Below, one piece after another: positions 1-12,659 of a stretch of 64,000 nucleotides of DNA. A program made the translations under genes and the position numbers. This DNA is from Mauremys mutica (lineage: Eukaryota; Chordata; Testudines; Geoemydidae). The DNA lies in assembly GCF_020497125.1 (NCBI RefSeq), contig NC_059075.1, forward strand, positions 65,243,321 through 65,307,320. Reading direction: 5' to 3'. Below the pieces are notes generated by a model. That model was not told the DNA's origin and searched no databases. It was given only the letters and a program-made list of their open reading frames with translations. The stretch's first letter is position 1; each line of letters starts with the position of its first letter.

Positions 1-3000
1 AAGTATCCAGGCTGATTAGATCTACGGGTATCATTTGTTCACTCACACCTGTGGTCTAGTGAGCATGATTAGAACAGCCCTTCTGTAGGTTAACTTTTTC
101 TCCTAAAAGATCCCAGAGGTAGTGCAGGCAACTTGCTTCTACTCTCTGAGACTGTACAGTATCTCCCGACAACAGTCTTTGCTCCCCAGCCTCTGAACTC
201 GAGCAGCTGGGAGCTACAGGTCTGTGTATACCCAGCATTCTGAATAAAGTATCCCTTTTGTGTTTACTACATGTGAATTCTGTCTCTTCTCCAGTCTGAA
301 GAATACTACGTGCTGCCGGAGATGTACCGCTTCCATCCCATATTCTCTGTGCATAGCTTTATATGTTGTCTGTTAAATTTTGCAAATAATTGCTCAGTTG
401 CTGTTGCAACATATGTTACACTGTAAATGTGAAAATAAATAGTAAATTTAAAAAAGGAAAATGTTGACACTTCTGTGGATTAGAAAACAAAGGACCAACT
501 AGGTAGTAAATCAGGGAAACTTTCTTTACGAGAGTTATGAGAGACCGAAAGGAAATCACGCCCCAGCTATGGCTGACAGCTGAAGTGTGGGGAAGTAAAC
601 CCTGATAAGACGCAGCACCCCTCTGCTGTTTTCCCTTCACATGCCACATCTTTGGAAAGAGATGAAGGACAAGCTTTGTAAATTTTCTTGACAAGAGAGG
701 AAAGAAAAAAAAAATCAAAGTTGGAAATCCAGACGGGAATGTGGGAGGTGGATGAGATAGCAGAAGCTGTCTCAAAGCTGCACCTGCTTCAAATCAATGT
801 GTTGCAACAAGATCTTAAGTCTCTCCCTCCCCCTCCCGTAAGCAATCAAAGTACAATGACCCTGACTAGGGCAGAGGGTGGCAGCCGGCCAACCAACCAG
901 GACCTTGGGAATACCAGACAAGGATGTTGGAAACGGCTGAGTGATTTAAAAAATAATTTTATAATGCACTCTTCTAGGCTGGGTACCTGATAGCGCTCAG
1001 CAAGCATTTTCTTCATTCAAAGCATCCTTTCTAGTGGGAAAACTTGGCTATTTTCTCTGAATTGTGTGTACAAGAGAAGGGCAGTTTCTCTGGTTGAAAA
1101 GTGGGTTGTTGTTTTTTTATAGCCATCCAAAATCTCATGTGCTCCCTGCCTGGTGCAAAATCTACACAAAGGCCAAGATTTTGGGGTCTTGTAGACTTCT
1201 GGGCTCAAGTATAATGTTCTTGCAACCTTCCAACTCAGATGGCATTCCCATATGCCCCCAGATTCTACCTTGTTAACAGAGTGCCCCACATTCTGGTATA
1301 TATTTAGGAGTAAGCAGAAGCTAATGCTTGTCTGTAGATGTTTGGATGGACAAAGACACATCTTGAGATTGTCTATACCCTGTGTGTTTTAAGGTACAGT
1401 TTCTATCACATTTGGAGTATAAAACATTCTATTAGAATAAAAAAATTGCCCCTTAACAGAGGATCTACACAAGGCCTGTGCACCCTGTAAGTTCTACAGG
1501 CTTCACATTACATTCCTTCAGCTTGTCCTCTGGAATCCTGCCCTGGCTTACAGGATTATTGTAGCACAACAGCACAAACACAGACCCAGGGATCATCAGC
1601 AAGCTACGTGCAATAAAAGAACAGAACAAACCCTGGAGGAGAGTCAGTTACAACATTTAAACCTTTTCTGTGTCATTGCTGAACTTAATGTTCTTAATAA
1701 GCACTCTTATCTGATCACCATTTAGTCTACCTGAGTATTGAGAACTGCACTGCAACTTGATTCAGATTAGGTAGGAGGAATTGCCACATCAGCACCAGAA
1801 GCAGAAGCAATTGGTAGCAGATGTAGTTCAGAGTATGCATGAAATATGTAGCAGAGGGAAGGACCTAACCTTACTATACTCTAAAAGAAAGACACCCATT
1901 AAAAACTCAAAGGGTTTTCATTCAAAATACCCTTAGCCTTCCATAGCCCTCACACAAAAAACCCCATTCTTCTGCATTTGCTTTATTCTTGTTTCCACTG
2001 CATTTTCAATTTTCTTCCCTTTCCCCCCCCTTTTCAGACTACCTTTGTGTAATCATTTTAGCAGTGTCTGCATGCACCAACTAAAGCAAAATTACAAAGT
2101 TCCCTGCTTGAGCCCACTGGATAACTAGAGTGGTGCTAGCTAACATCGCTATGGTTAAATGATCATTGTAGACTCTGTTAGAGCCCTAGATTTTGAGAGA
2201 TTTATAGTTTAGAAAAGAAATGTTTCAGGCTGTTAATTGACACAAAAGATCTTTGCCTGAGAGTGAACTGCTCTGGAAAATTTGAGAAAAATCTATTTGT
2301 CCATTCTCAAGTTATTCTTTTATTTAAGTGACACAATAAATTACATCTGAAGTTTTAGCTGTTGGTTTTCCTTTGCACTCAAACAAGTGATTCTGTTATT
2401 TAACAACTGATGTGTAATTAGATCATAATATGGACTTACCTCGTTGCTAAACTAGAAAAGCATAAAACGATGATTGAAATAAACATTGGGATGAAGGTAC
2501 AGTAAGGTAGTGATGGAGAAAAAGAAATACCCTAAGCATTCAGAGCTCATTTTGAATAATGTACAGGAATCTGCTGCTTAGCCCTATAGATCCATAGTTG
2601 GAAATACAATGTAAAGCTTTACGGTTAGTTTATAATGTATAGATGGTAATGCAGTACAATGTATCTTTAGCATCAGAGCTACTGGAAATCTATTTGATAG
2701 TTGGTTTTTCACTATCAAATATATGGTAGAAGTGCAAAACTGCTAGATGTTCTTTACATGTTCATTGTGGGAGTGTGCAAAGGCGCAGAGTTCTGGAATT
2801 TGGTACAATCCAGAGGTCAGCTTCGTACTACAGGAAGATTTAGAGCTAAATATAAAAATAGCTCTCCTGGGAGACAGGAGTGGACTCAGTATTCTAATGT
2901 CATATGAGCAGCTTTAGGTTTTGAGAGCAATGATCATTGCTAAGAAGTTGATTCTCACAATATGGCGAAATCCTGGTCCTTGGCAAAAAGCCTGAGTGAA

Positions 3001-4540
3001 CAGGCTTTGCCTCATGGAGGAGGCAGGTTCTGCAGGGAATGGAATCCCCTTTCAACCAGGAGACACTGTATAGTGAAGCCTCCATAAACTGAAGCAGTGG
3101 CCATAGCCCACTGCACCCCCACACATGTTGTCCAGCTGATACACAAGGTTCTTGAACTTACTGGTCAAGACTTTGCCATAGCCCCGACCCATCTGCCACT
3201 TCCCTTTCCAGGTTCCCATGAAGAGAACACTACCACAAAGCTGAGTTTCATTGTGTGCAGGGATATTTGGAGTCCCTCCGCAGCAGAAGTGTCATTTTAC
3301 TGCATTTTGGGCATTCCCAGGGGTGAGAGTGGAGGGTCAGGATTTGGCCCTATGGAAGTAGCGTACAATAGCAAATATCATACAACACTGTCAACGGCAG
3401 GGGTTACATACAAAAAAAGTGTCCCTATTGTGATAAATTATGTCAGCCCTTTTGGCGATAAGTGAATGCATGCTGGGTCTATGGGTAGATTTGTGCTATT
3501 CACAAGTTATTGCAAAGTATCATCATATGTTTATATGCTCTGACTATAGATCTCAGATCAGATTTTGGCTTCAGAAGTTCGATGCTGAGTCATCCTGGAG
3601 GAGCTGATATTGTTTGCAGCACAGGAAGCTAGTATGCCCAGTAATTTACACACCACTGTTCCTTGGGGAAATGCTATGTGGAAAACACATTGGCCGGTGT
3701 ACTTCTCATCTCATTCTCATGCGCTTTGAAGAGATCCTATATTACTGAATGTACAAGGTGGGAGCTCGTTCCTTATGCCCTCTTCCTAACCCTTGTGCAG
3801 TACAGGAAGGGAGTCAATCATTGAGGTCTCATCTTGCAGAAAGACATTAGCTTGACAAAGGCTGTCATTTCAGACTTCAGGACAATATGTCACTTATCAT
3901 GAAGTGGTGAGATTTCAAGTCCATCGGTCCAGTTGCAAAATATGGATACTGAACAACAAATTCAAAATGAAAATCATTTCAAAACCATAAACTACTTCAA
4001 GATTTGTGGCATGCACATGCATTCTTTTTAAAAGAGTCAGGAAACTGAAAGAATTCGTTGTTGAATACCATCTACTATGCAGAACCCTGGTTGGTATCTT
4101 TTGTCTTCTGCTTCTACAGTAACAGGGACTCAAATCTAACCCTTCACCTTCACTTTCCTGATTTTCACTATTTAGTACTTATACTTAATTGTTCCCCTGA
4201 AGATGATCTCCCATTAGATTCATGATGTTTGGTGATAGGCTGCTTTGTGAAATCCACAGGGAATTTATTCATCCTTTGGTCTGCATATTAACATAAGCTT
4301 AAAAGACAGAAATACATGGTGAGGGTTCTGGGGAGAGCTATACTTCTGCAATCACAATAGACCACACATGGGTAGAGAAATTGGAGAGAAATGGAAGGAA
4401 GTGTTGCCCCCTACAGCCCAAAGGAGCTGGACACAGCCAAAGGAGCAGGGGAGAACACTACACCAGCTTTGGGCACAGTCTCTTCCAAAGAAGGATATCA
4501 CAAAAAGTTTAATAACTGAGAATATTAATTAGGAAAACTG

Positions 4541-4790
4541 TGTAGTCTGGCGATAGCAGCAAAAGACTGAGCCAGGACTCCTGAGTTCTGTTCCATGCTT
4601 TGTCATTAACTTGCTCTCTGACCATGACCAATCTCTGAACTTCTCTGTACTGGCTCAGTTTCCCCATCTAAAGACTGGGGATAATTCTACTTACTTTCCT
4701 TTACAGGAGTGAGTGTGTATGTGGGCTGGGTACATGAGCGGGGGTTGAAAGATATGATTAAATTGTTTGTAAAGTGCCCTAAGGGTTTTG
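4541..4790 (+). mobile_element. MIR-type SINE
   Basis: Shows the CORE-SINE layout: a tRNA-related start with ccaggactcctgagttct, a central ctcagtttccccatct block and a tail ending in gtttgtaaagtgcc. Old and diverged. The family call is from memory of MIR consensus wording. Confidence 0.75.
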
Positions 4791-4966
4791 GACAAAAAAC
4801 ATTGCAGTTCTGCAAAGGTGTATTCTTTTTAAACTTTCCTTTCTTCCAATCATTTCTACTCAAGACCCATCAGAAAGACATCTGTCTACTGAATGGGCAA
4901 CATGCAATACGCTGCCCTTCGTCTGCTTGCTTCATTTCTTCCTTGCATGAAAACACCAAACAACCA

Positions 4967-4998
<32 letters not shown>

Positions 4999-5004
4999 AC
5001 ACAC
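4967..5004. repeat. (CA)n microsatellite
   Basis: About 18 CA units with one AT interruption near 4993. Confidence 0.95.
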
Positions 5005-6789
5005 TTTCACTTTCCCTTCTTCCTGAAAGAGAGAACCTCTGAGAGAGTCCACCTCATACTTGGAGAACATCTCCATTAACCCATTAAGTGTTTGCTTTTA
5101 ATGTCTGAGTTCAACATGGTCCTAACATTATTACGGTAATAGTCTCAGCTAAAGATGGAATCAAAATGAAAGCCTGATTGCTTGAAAATTTTGTAGAAGT
5201 TCCTATCTCTATAATGTCCCAGAACAAACTGGATCCAAATTTGGGGCTGCTGAGATCTGGACTTGGATCCAAACGTCACGGGCCAGGTGCATCTCTAGTT
5301 TGAACAGCACGGAGTTTGGCACAATGATCTATCTCTGCTTGGGAAGTAAGTATCTGAGCAGTACAGTTAAACCCTTAATTGAGCTGGGATTAGAACTGAA
5401 TTTCCCTAAATCATCTCCTTAGTAAGCAATAGCTGATTACCTCGGGTAATTGAACATAAATCTAAAATATCTGTTTGATTTATCAAACCAGAAAACAAAC
5501 ACCAACAAAATTCCAACTAACCATACACAAAAGAAACCTCAAGGGCAACTATGTGGCACATTCTATTAAAGTATGCATGGGTCCAGAATCTACCAGGAAA
5601 TGTCCTACAACCAAGCATTAATATCAGGAAACACAGTACATTCTTGTGCTGTTGGTTCACAATGCCATAGCCTATGAGAATGGAACATAGATCAATGGCT
5701 CTCTGAAGACTAGAGGACATTTCAACTGGCTAGGAACCTAATACAAATTTGAAAAAAACATAAAATGGAGTTTATTAAAAAACAACCCAAAGAATGTCAG
5801 GAGAAAGCTGAGCTTGTGTGTCACATAACTAAGCCCCTACTTCTACCTCAAGTAAAAAATGGGTTGGTGATCAGCAGCTTCATTTGCAGAAGGGGGATGT
5901 TTGGATACACTGGTACCAATTTACTTTCCAGAGTTGACCCTGGCAGTGTCATGTCTTGGGGCCTCACACTGGTTGCTCAGTGATGCTGATACCTGTTCTG
6001 AGAGTTTAGAACTTGCTAAGTGGTGTACTGGTTTAACTGAGCTGACCTTTCCCCATGGTGTCCTTGTATTAAAAACTGCTTTAGTCCCAAATGAACACTG
6101 TTTTGAGCATTATAATCTTTTGCTTAGTGGACAGTTGTCTCAGAGCAGAAAATAATCATTTAAATTGGCAGTGTCTCCTGCAGAGGAGCCCAGGATTGGA
6201 ATAACAAAAGATGCTGCAGATCACGGCTGAGGAGCATTAGCATAGCTGTGTATATCGGGGATCAGGGCAGGATGAGCAATGTGGGTTGTGCAGATGAAGG
6301 AGCTGCACTTGTAAAAGTATCAGGGTGGGAGTGGGGAGCTGGGCTCAGGAGTGGAATAGCATAGAACAGGGCTAGATAGGACTTTAGTGTACTGGCAAAG
6401 ATGGATGGGGAACTGGGATGTGACTGGCATAGCAAGAGGTGCTACAAGGCAGGATGGATGGCATAAACAGAGCAGTATAGGAATACATGAGTAAAATCTC
6501 AGAGGGTGGCGGGGGAGCTTTGGAGGGCCGGATTGAGTCACGTTAGCAAAACTGAGTGAGGGAAAGGTGGCAAAATACTTACTCGTGCCTAAAGCTATCT
6601 TATTGGGAGCACTGTAATGAACACTAAATTTATCTAAAATTTAGATCTGGATTATAAGTACTTCAAAGTTCAAGAATGTTTGGATCTAAGATTTTTGTTC
6701 AGCTCAGTATAAAGTTAGGGGCCATCAGCAAAATTCAACCCCCCTGAAAATGGGGGTAGGGGTGGGACTTGGATCAAGAGGTTTTGCCT

Positions 6790-6945
6790 GGGGCTCATTG
6801 ACAATGCTTTCTTAGCCTCCCTTGTTGTTCTGTGTGGCTGTAGCTTTTCTGTATAAGTTCCTAGTTCAGGGAAGCTATGTTCTGTAAAGTGTTGTGTACA
6901 TTTACAGTGTTATATAAATGAATTATAACAATAATATGCTACAGT
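6790..6945 (+). mobile_element. Possible L2/L3-type LINE tail
   Basis: Ends in a tail like cagtgttatataaatga followed by an ataacaataat run, as L2/L3 LINE 3' ends do. Strongly diverged; could be chance. Confidence 0.25.
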
Positions 6946-9347
6946 TTGAATTTTTGGTTCTCATGTGTTCAGTAGTTTGAACCACATTTTGTCATATTCC
7001 TTTTATTCCTATGCCAACATTCCTTCCCAGTTTTTCCAGTGTGCTGCTGGCATTTTGTACAGATGCCATCTCATAATTCAGCATACAGGCAAGATACTAC
7101 TCCATGGTCACCTTTTCCTATTTTCTTAATTCAGATATAGTGTTTGTCTTTTCTCAGCTGAGCCAACCCTCTCTTCCCTCGTAGAGCATCTCTAAGTCAT
7201 TGGCATTTAATGAATGCACTGTTTGGTAAACTGGTTTTGTCTCTCCTTATATCAGGACTTTCACATTGTTTTATTCTGTCCCCTATCTTGTGTAGTTTTA
7301 ACATAACAGTCACATTTCTGCCTCCCTGCCATTGGTATGTTTTGACTGATTATGTCTGGCTGACACCACAGGAATGTGATATGTTGAACTCTCATGGGAT
7401 CTTAGTGCCTGTACACTATGATAATGGAAAGGTGCCCACAACATGCCAGGGCTTTGGAGCCAGCCAACACAAGGTCGCACAAGGAGGCAATGTTGACCGA
7501 GGAAGGGATGTAGTTAGGGTGCTCATGGCACGCTATGTGGAGCCTACGCTGACGAAGCTCCAGTTGAGCCCATACCATACCTTAAAGTAACCATCTTCAC
7601 ATGGAGCCCCTGTGAAAGCTGGCAGTGCAAACAGAATCTGCCGTTCTCCAGGGTGAATCCATGGTAGCTCCAATATTCTAATTTTCCACTAGGCATATGG
7701 CATTTATGTTACCTCCTATGTCTGCTTTTTCTCATTATTTAGCCTCATTAGTTAATTTGCCAATTAACTCAGAAATTAGTAGTATGGCTTTCTGAGGGCT
7801 ATGAACTATTAGAAGTCATCTACAGTGCACAAGCAGATAACTTGGATACATGATCCCTATGAACTCACTCTGAATTCTATCTTTGTTTTTGATTTGATCT
7901 CCAACTAGAATACAGGAGATTACAGGACAGCACTTCTGACTCATTGAATCTCTTGGTCATGGGAATATTTCCATTAACTGCAACAGAAAGTGGGGGAATC
8001 AAAATCTATCAGAAGGTGACCACATTTAACAAAAACTTGTCTTAAGAACTCCCATTTGATTTTATTAGCTCCCTTTGGGCAGCAATTAAAATTGAAATTG
8101 ATCAGTCCAAGTCTAGATTTTCTGCCACCTTCTTCCAATTAAAAAGTTTATTGAAAGCAAGATGGACTTCTTAATAATAATTCTACTTATATTAATAATT
8201 TTCTTTGGCACTCACTCTTGTCGTGTTTGTAATCACTTTGGGCTATATTTTCCCATCACAATTTCTCCTGCTTAAAGGGAATCTGCAGGTGACACAGAGA
8301 AACCACAGCTCCTGGTCACCTGTTTTGGGGTATGACTGAGGAAAAAAGGTATGCACTGTTAATCTCCTGCCACAAGGGGGAATCCTCTGCTTTCAGGCTG
8401 CTTTAATTTATGCTGGAGGCTGCCTTGGAACTTTGCACACCCCCCTTCTGACTCGTGACCAAGCTACAGAGGAATAAAGCACTTGATTCAAGTTTGAAGA
8501 TTCCTCTCCCAACCTTATAAAAAGCACTACTCTACAGTTATGGTCCAAAGTACATCACAGCTGACAGCAGTGTTAGTGCTGCATTTTGGAGCATCACTTT
8601 ACAATGCTGATTTTTTAAAATAAGGGCCCATCCATTACATTTGTTGTAGTTTTCACTTTGCCTCTTTTATAGATAATATCTCTCTCCATTGTTTTCCTGA
8701 GCTTATTTGCTCTTCCATTTCTCCTTTTTACTTCTTTATATAATGTCCTTTCAGTGTTTTAAAAGGTTAGACAGTTTTGTTCTAGTCTGCACCATTTTAT
8801 CATATATTATTTCTTCTCCTAAACATATTTTCTGTTCACAGTTTATCTGCAAATTTGCCCTGATAAATCTGGAGCCCTTTACTGGAATGATTAATGCAAT
8901 TTATGGTTCACTCTCCTATCTTTTTTTCTAGGGGCATAGTCTGAGAAACATGTTTCCTGTTGGACTATATGGAGTTGCTGCAATTGAGTGTAGTGGTTTT
9001 TATAAACAGAAGTTATATATACATTACTCAGGGATTTTGATATGACTTCAGTTCTTCTGAGAGCCTCTGACAGGGAGGTATATTCTGTTTGGGGTAAGGA
9101 GGTCAGAAAGACTTATTGTACTGTATAGGTTTTTTTTCTTCCCTGTTTTGTTTGAGACTTTGTGTAAGTACCTGGAGGGCTAAAATCTGAGACTGTGGTG
9201 GTTCTAGGCAACTGATGCTTCTACATCACCACTGCAAGCTCTGGCTGATTTTCTGCTGGGGGACTTTGTGAAGCTACACACTGCAGGAAGTACCACTCAG
9301 AGGGGCTGGAGCGTGCACACCCCATCCCCCTGATTGGCTCATGACAT

Positions 9348-9590
9348 CAGGGCCGGCTCCAGGCACCAGCGAACGAAGCAGGTGCTTGGGGCGGCACGTC
9401 CGGGTCTTCAGCGGCAATATGGCAGTGGGTCCTTCAGTCCCTCTCGGAGTGAAGGATCCGCTGCTGAATTGCCGACAAGAAATGAAGTGGCATGGTTGAG
9501 CTGCCGCTGAAGTGCTGCCGATCACGGCCTTCCCCTCTCCCCCCCTTCCCTTCAACACTTGGGGCGGCAAAAAAACCTGAGCCGGCCCTG
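9348..9590. mobile_element. hAT-like MITE with CAGGGCCGGCT termini
   Basis: Terminal inverted repeats CAGGGCCGGCTCC and GAGCCGGCCCTG enclose 243 bp. Flanking octamers catgacat and catgccag match at 6 of 8 positions, fitting an 8-bp duplication. The same termini recur at 33643-33871. Confidence 0.75.
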
Positions 9591-9740
9591 CATGCCAGTA
9601 TGTAAACCAGGAAGCCATCACAGGAGCTATCTGAGCAATGACGTAGACTGCCTGCTTGCTTCTGTTCCAGACCTTGCCTTACTGTGAACCTTAAACCTTG
9701 ACTTGTCCCTGACTCTGCTACTGGCTTCTTGTCTGCAACG

Positions 9741-9874
9741 TGGCACCTGACCCTGACTTCCTGGTATCCTGACCCAGCTCGACTCTAGTACTCATCTTCT
9801 GACTGCAACTTGGCAGTTGACCAGTGCACACTAGGTGCCCATGGCCCAGCCCTGACAGTTTGCTCAGACCACCT
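9741..9874 (+). repeat. 5' LTR-like segment of the Gypsy element
   Basis: Aligns by eye with 17425-17530: both read ctgacttcctggtat or ctaacttcctggtat, then a pyrimidine-rich ctactc/tactcatctt region, then gcccatggcc and a final tttgctc. Repeats of the ctgac type are common in vertebrate Gypsy LTR ends. The LTR start and the primer binding site could not be defined. Confidence 0.6.
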
Positions 9875-10125
9875 CTGGGCCCCCCACCTCAATACATTCT
9901 CATAATCAGAGGATGAAAAGGGCAGGCCACCCTGCGACTAGAGGTCCCCCAAGGGTCTGGGACCTGCAAGACCAAGTTACCTGCCTGCAAGCAGAGAACC
10001 TTGCACTTCAGACCCAAGCTGCTGCCTGAATGGTTTGACAGGGACCATCAGAAATTCTGCAGGTTTCTGAACCAATGTAGGTTGCTCTGTCTACTTTACC
10101 CCTGCACATATCCCTCAGATCAAAG

Positions 10126-10341
10126 GTGGGGCTAGTAGTCAGCCTTCTCACCGGCAAAGCACTCAGCTGGGCTTCCCACTGGTTAGAGCAGAACAGCCCA
10201 GGGCTCTCCGGCTGGGACACCTTTCTGCCAGCCTTCTCAACCATCTCCGATGTCCCACACCACATCCATTCTGCAGACGCTGCCCTCCAGAAGCTTTGTC
10301 AAGGGCAAGGGACAGCCAACTCTTACACTGATCACTTCAGA
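10126..10341 (+). pseudogene. Gypsy gag fragment
   Basis: An open stretch reading VVSLLTGKALSWASHWLEQN and later DAALQKLCQGQGTANSYTDH resembles Ty3/Gypsy capsid, in which a Trp-rich SWA block precedes the YTxxF segment. It ends at a stop after the HFR residues. A CCHC knuckle follows at 10636-10686. Confidence 0.75.
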
Positions 10342-10635
10342 TGACTTGCAGATGATGGTGAATGTAATGAGGCAGCCCAACTACACCAGTTCCAATAGGG
10401 ACTCAGTGAAGATGTAAAAGATTAGCTAGCCCATGTTGAAAACCTCACCCATCTAGAGCCCTGCACATCAACTCTTGGCTGCGAGAGCAGGAGGAGGAAA
10501 GAAAGGATGGCCCAATGCGCCAACATCTGTCTGCTCCATCAAAGTCTGTAGAACTGAGTCCTGAACCCATGCAGATTGACCTGGATTGCCGACACCTGAC
10601 CCCAGAGGAGAAAGCTCATTAATGGCCATTGAACC

Positions 10636-10686
10636 TCTGTTTTTACTGTGGAGCACCAGGATAAGTCCTTATCATCTGTCCAGCTC
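10636..10686 (+). pseudogene. Gypsy gag zinc knuckle
   Basis: Reads LCFYCGAPG, then a stop, then LIICP. The first two Cys and the final Cys of a CCHC knuckle can be placed; the His is altered and the frame is interrupted. Confidence 0.65.
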
Positions 10687-10839
10687 AGAACTTTATGCTC
10701 TGGAACAAACCACTCCTCAACTCTTGAGTAGAAGCTGACCCAGACACCATGGGGTCTCCCCATATTTCCAATGCCCCCTGCCATTGCCATTACAGTTGTG
10801 AGGGAGATGAGGCAGATTCCCCCACAACTGGCGATGATA

Positions 10840-11720
10840 GACTCTGGCGCTCAGTGGTACAAATAGAAATCATTTTTTGTTGGTCCACTGCACTCATGGG
10901 AGGGACATAAAGGTGGGGACACATGACCTCCGCATGTGACACCCCCCCACATGACTCCCAATCACCCTGCCCCCAGCCCAGGGCCCCCTCGCGTTCCCCG
11001 TCCCCTCCCCATGATCCACATCCATCCTATGTTACCTGGGGTGGGGGTGCGGGTGGACTCTGTCCTCCTCCTGCTGCGCTGGAGACTTCTGCTGTACAGA
11101 CCCCAGGCAGGAGTACTCAGGAGACACAGCTGCATGGTGGGGCTGGGGGTAGTACAGTAGCACCAGAGGAGTGGCCGGCATGGGACTCTCTGGAACCACA
11201 GCAGGGAAAGGAGCAGAACATGGGGCCGCTGGGCAGCCCCTCGCTGGCAGCTCCTCTGGCGTGGCTGCTGTACCACCCCCAGTCCCGTCCTCTGGCGGGG
11301 CTCCTGTACAGAACCCAGGCAGGATGACTCAGGAGATGCAGCTACATGGAAGGGCTGGGGGAGGGGCTGGGACCCTCTTGTGTCTTTCTGGTACGTTGTA
11401 CCAGCTATAAATATCATACTGGTATGGCGTACCATACCACCGTACTTGCATCATTGCTGCGAACTTTATAGACACTAAGGCAGTCCAACCCTCCAGATGC
11501 CTCTCCAGCCAAAACCCACAGCAGACCTTATTGATTGGGCTGCTCCTATCATCACCACTGATGACTCAAGAGACTTTCTCCCTAGAAGCTGTAGTGGAAG
11601 GGCACTGTGAAATAATGTACTCTGTAATCTCATTCTTCTCAATAATTTTGGCACTCCTTGGTTAGAGCAACATGGCCCATGTATCTCCTGGCAGTGGCAG
11701 AGCATTAGCTTCCCCTCTGA
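10840..11720 (+). pseudogene. Gypsy protease region, split by an insertion
   Basis: The catalytic DSGA motif is at about 10840-10851 (MIDSGA). The expected continuation NFID appears about 600 bp later at 11459, followed by EAVVEGHCE and ALLGL. The intervening bases are foreign. Confidence 0.75.
10857..11456. repeat. Insertion in the Gypsy protease containing a tandem duplication
   Basis: A C/G-rich insert of about 600 bp. Two similar units about 215 bp apart contain the same block (tgtacagaccccaggcagga at 11091 and a near copy at 11306). Near its 3' end lies a run of gtac/tacc words (11390-11448). Its ends and target duplication are unclear, so its class is unknown. Confidence 0.6.
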
Positions 11721-11839
11721 ATACTGTCACAAACCAACCTCCAGGGAACTACACCCTGGGCCCCAGGGCTGGATGGAAGCAAGAGCCCAGATGACAGACC
11801 AGAACCCCAGCCTCCTTGACAAGTCCCAGGACTACCTGG

Positions 11840-12365
11840 AAAAATGCAGATTTACTACACCCACAAAGGGATTATGATTGTCCAATAGACCTACAACCTG
11901 GGGCAAATGTGTCCTATGGACTGATATACAACATATATCCAGGAAGAGCTTGCAAAAGGCTTTGTTCTGCAATCTACTTCTCCCACAGGAGCACCAGTCC
12001 TCTTTGTGCAAAAAAAGGATGGGTTTGTACACCTCTGCACAGACTATTGTGCACTGAATCAGGTGACTATTCATAACCGGTACCCTCGTTCCTCATCCTG
12101 GAATTGTTGGACTGCTTAAGGACTGCCAGGATTTTCACTAAATTAGATCTTTGAGGGATGTACAATCTAGTGTGCATAAGGCCTGGGGATGAATGGAAGA
12201 TTGCTCTTTGAACCCAATACAGGCAGGCTGAATATCTAGTAATGCCATTTGGCTTAATCTATGCCCCCACAAAGTTTTAACATTTTGTAAATGATGCGAT
12301 TAGGAACATCCTGGACCAATACCTGACAATATGCCTTACTGATATACTGGTGTTTCTGAGAGCCC
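11840..12365 (+). pseudogene. Gypsy reverse transcriptase fragment
   Basis: Readable pieces across shifting frames: YDCPIDLQPGA (about 11873), a PVLFVKK-like block, [12 protein letters not shown] (about 12050), FTKLDLRGMYNLVCI (about 12135) and VMPFGLIYAPTKF (about 12240). The active-site motif is CLTDILVF at 12332-12355: the first Asp of the usual DD pair is Thr (ACT at 12338-12340). Confidence 0.85.
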
Positions 12366-12659
12366 TGAGTAGCACTACCATCATGGCTGGTCCATCCTGT
12401 AGAGGCTAGGGATGCATGATTTGTATACCAAACTACAGAAGTGCACCTTCAACCAGTCCACCATTGAATTTTTGGATTACATTATTTTCCCAGAGGGTAT
12501 TCAGATGGACCTGCACACCTGGACAACATCCTGGACCCCCTGAGAAATTCAGTGCTTCCTGGACTTTGCAAATTTTTATAGGCAATTCACCACCAATTTC
12601 TCTGAACAAATAGCTCCCCAACCCCACAACTTCCATCCTTCATAAAGCTATTTGGTTCA

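Noticed and set aside
2690..2722. Inverted repeat tatttgatagt with actatcaaata
   Set aside because: A short single hairpin in A/T-rich sequence with no flanking T-run or gene; likely chance.
3097..3465. 122-codon plus-strand frame
   Set aside because: No recognisable domain, no splice or start context, opposite strand to RGS6; probably chance.
4967..5004. Coding tract of repeated Thr-His
   Set aside because: It is a CA microsatellite read in frame.
10923..11435. Overlapping 130-157 codon frames
   Set aside because: Contained in the tandemly duplicated insert in the Gypsy protease; Pro/Gly-rich with no known motif.
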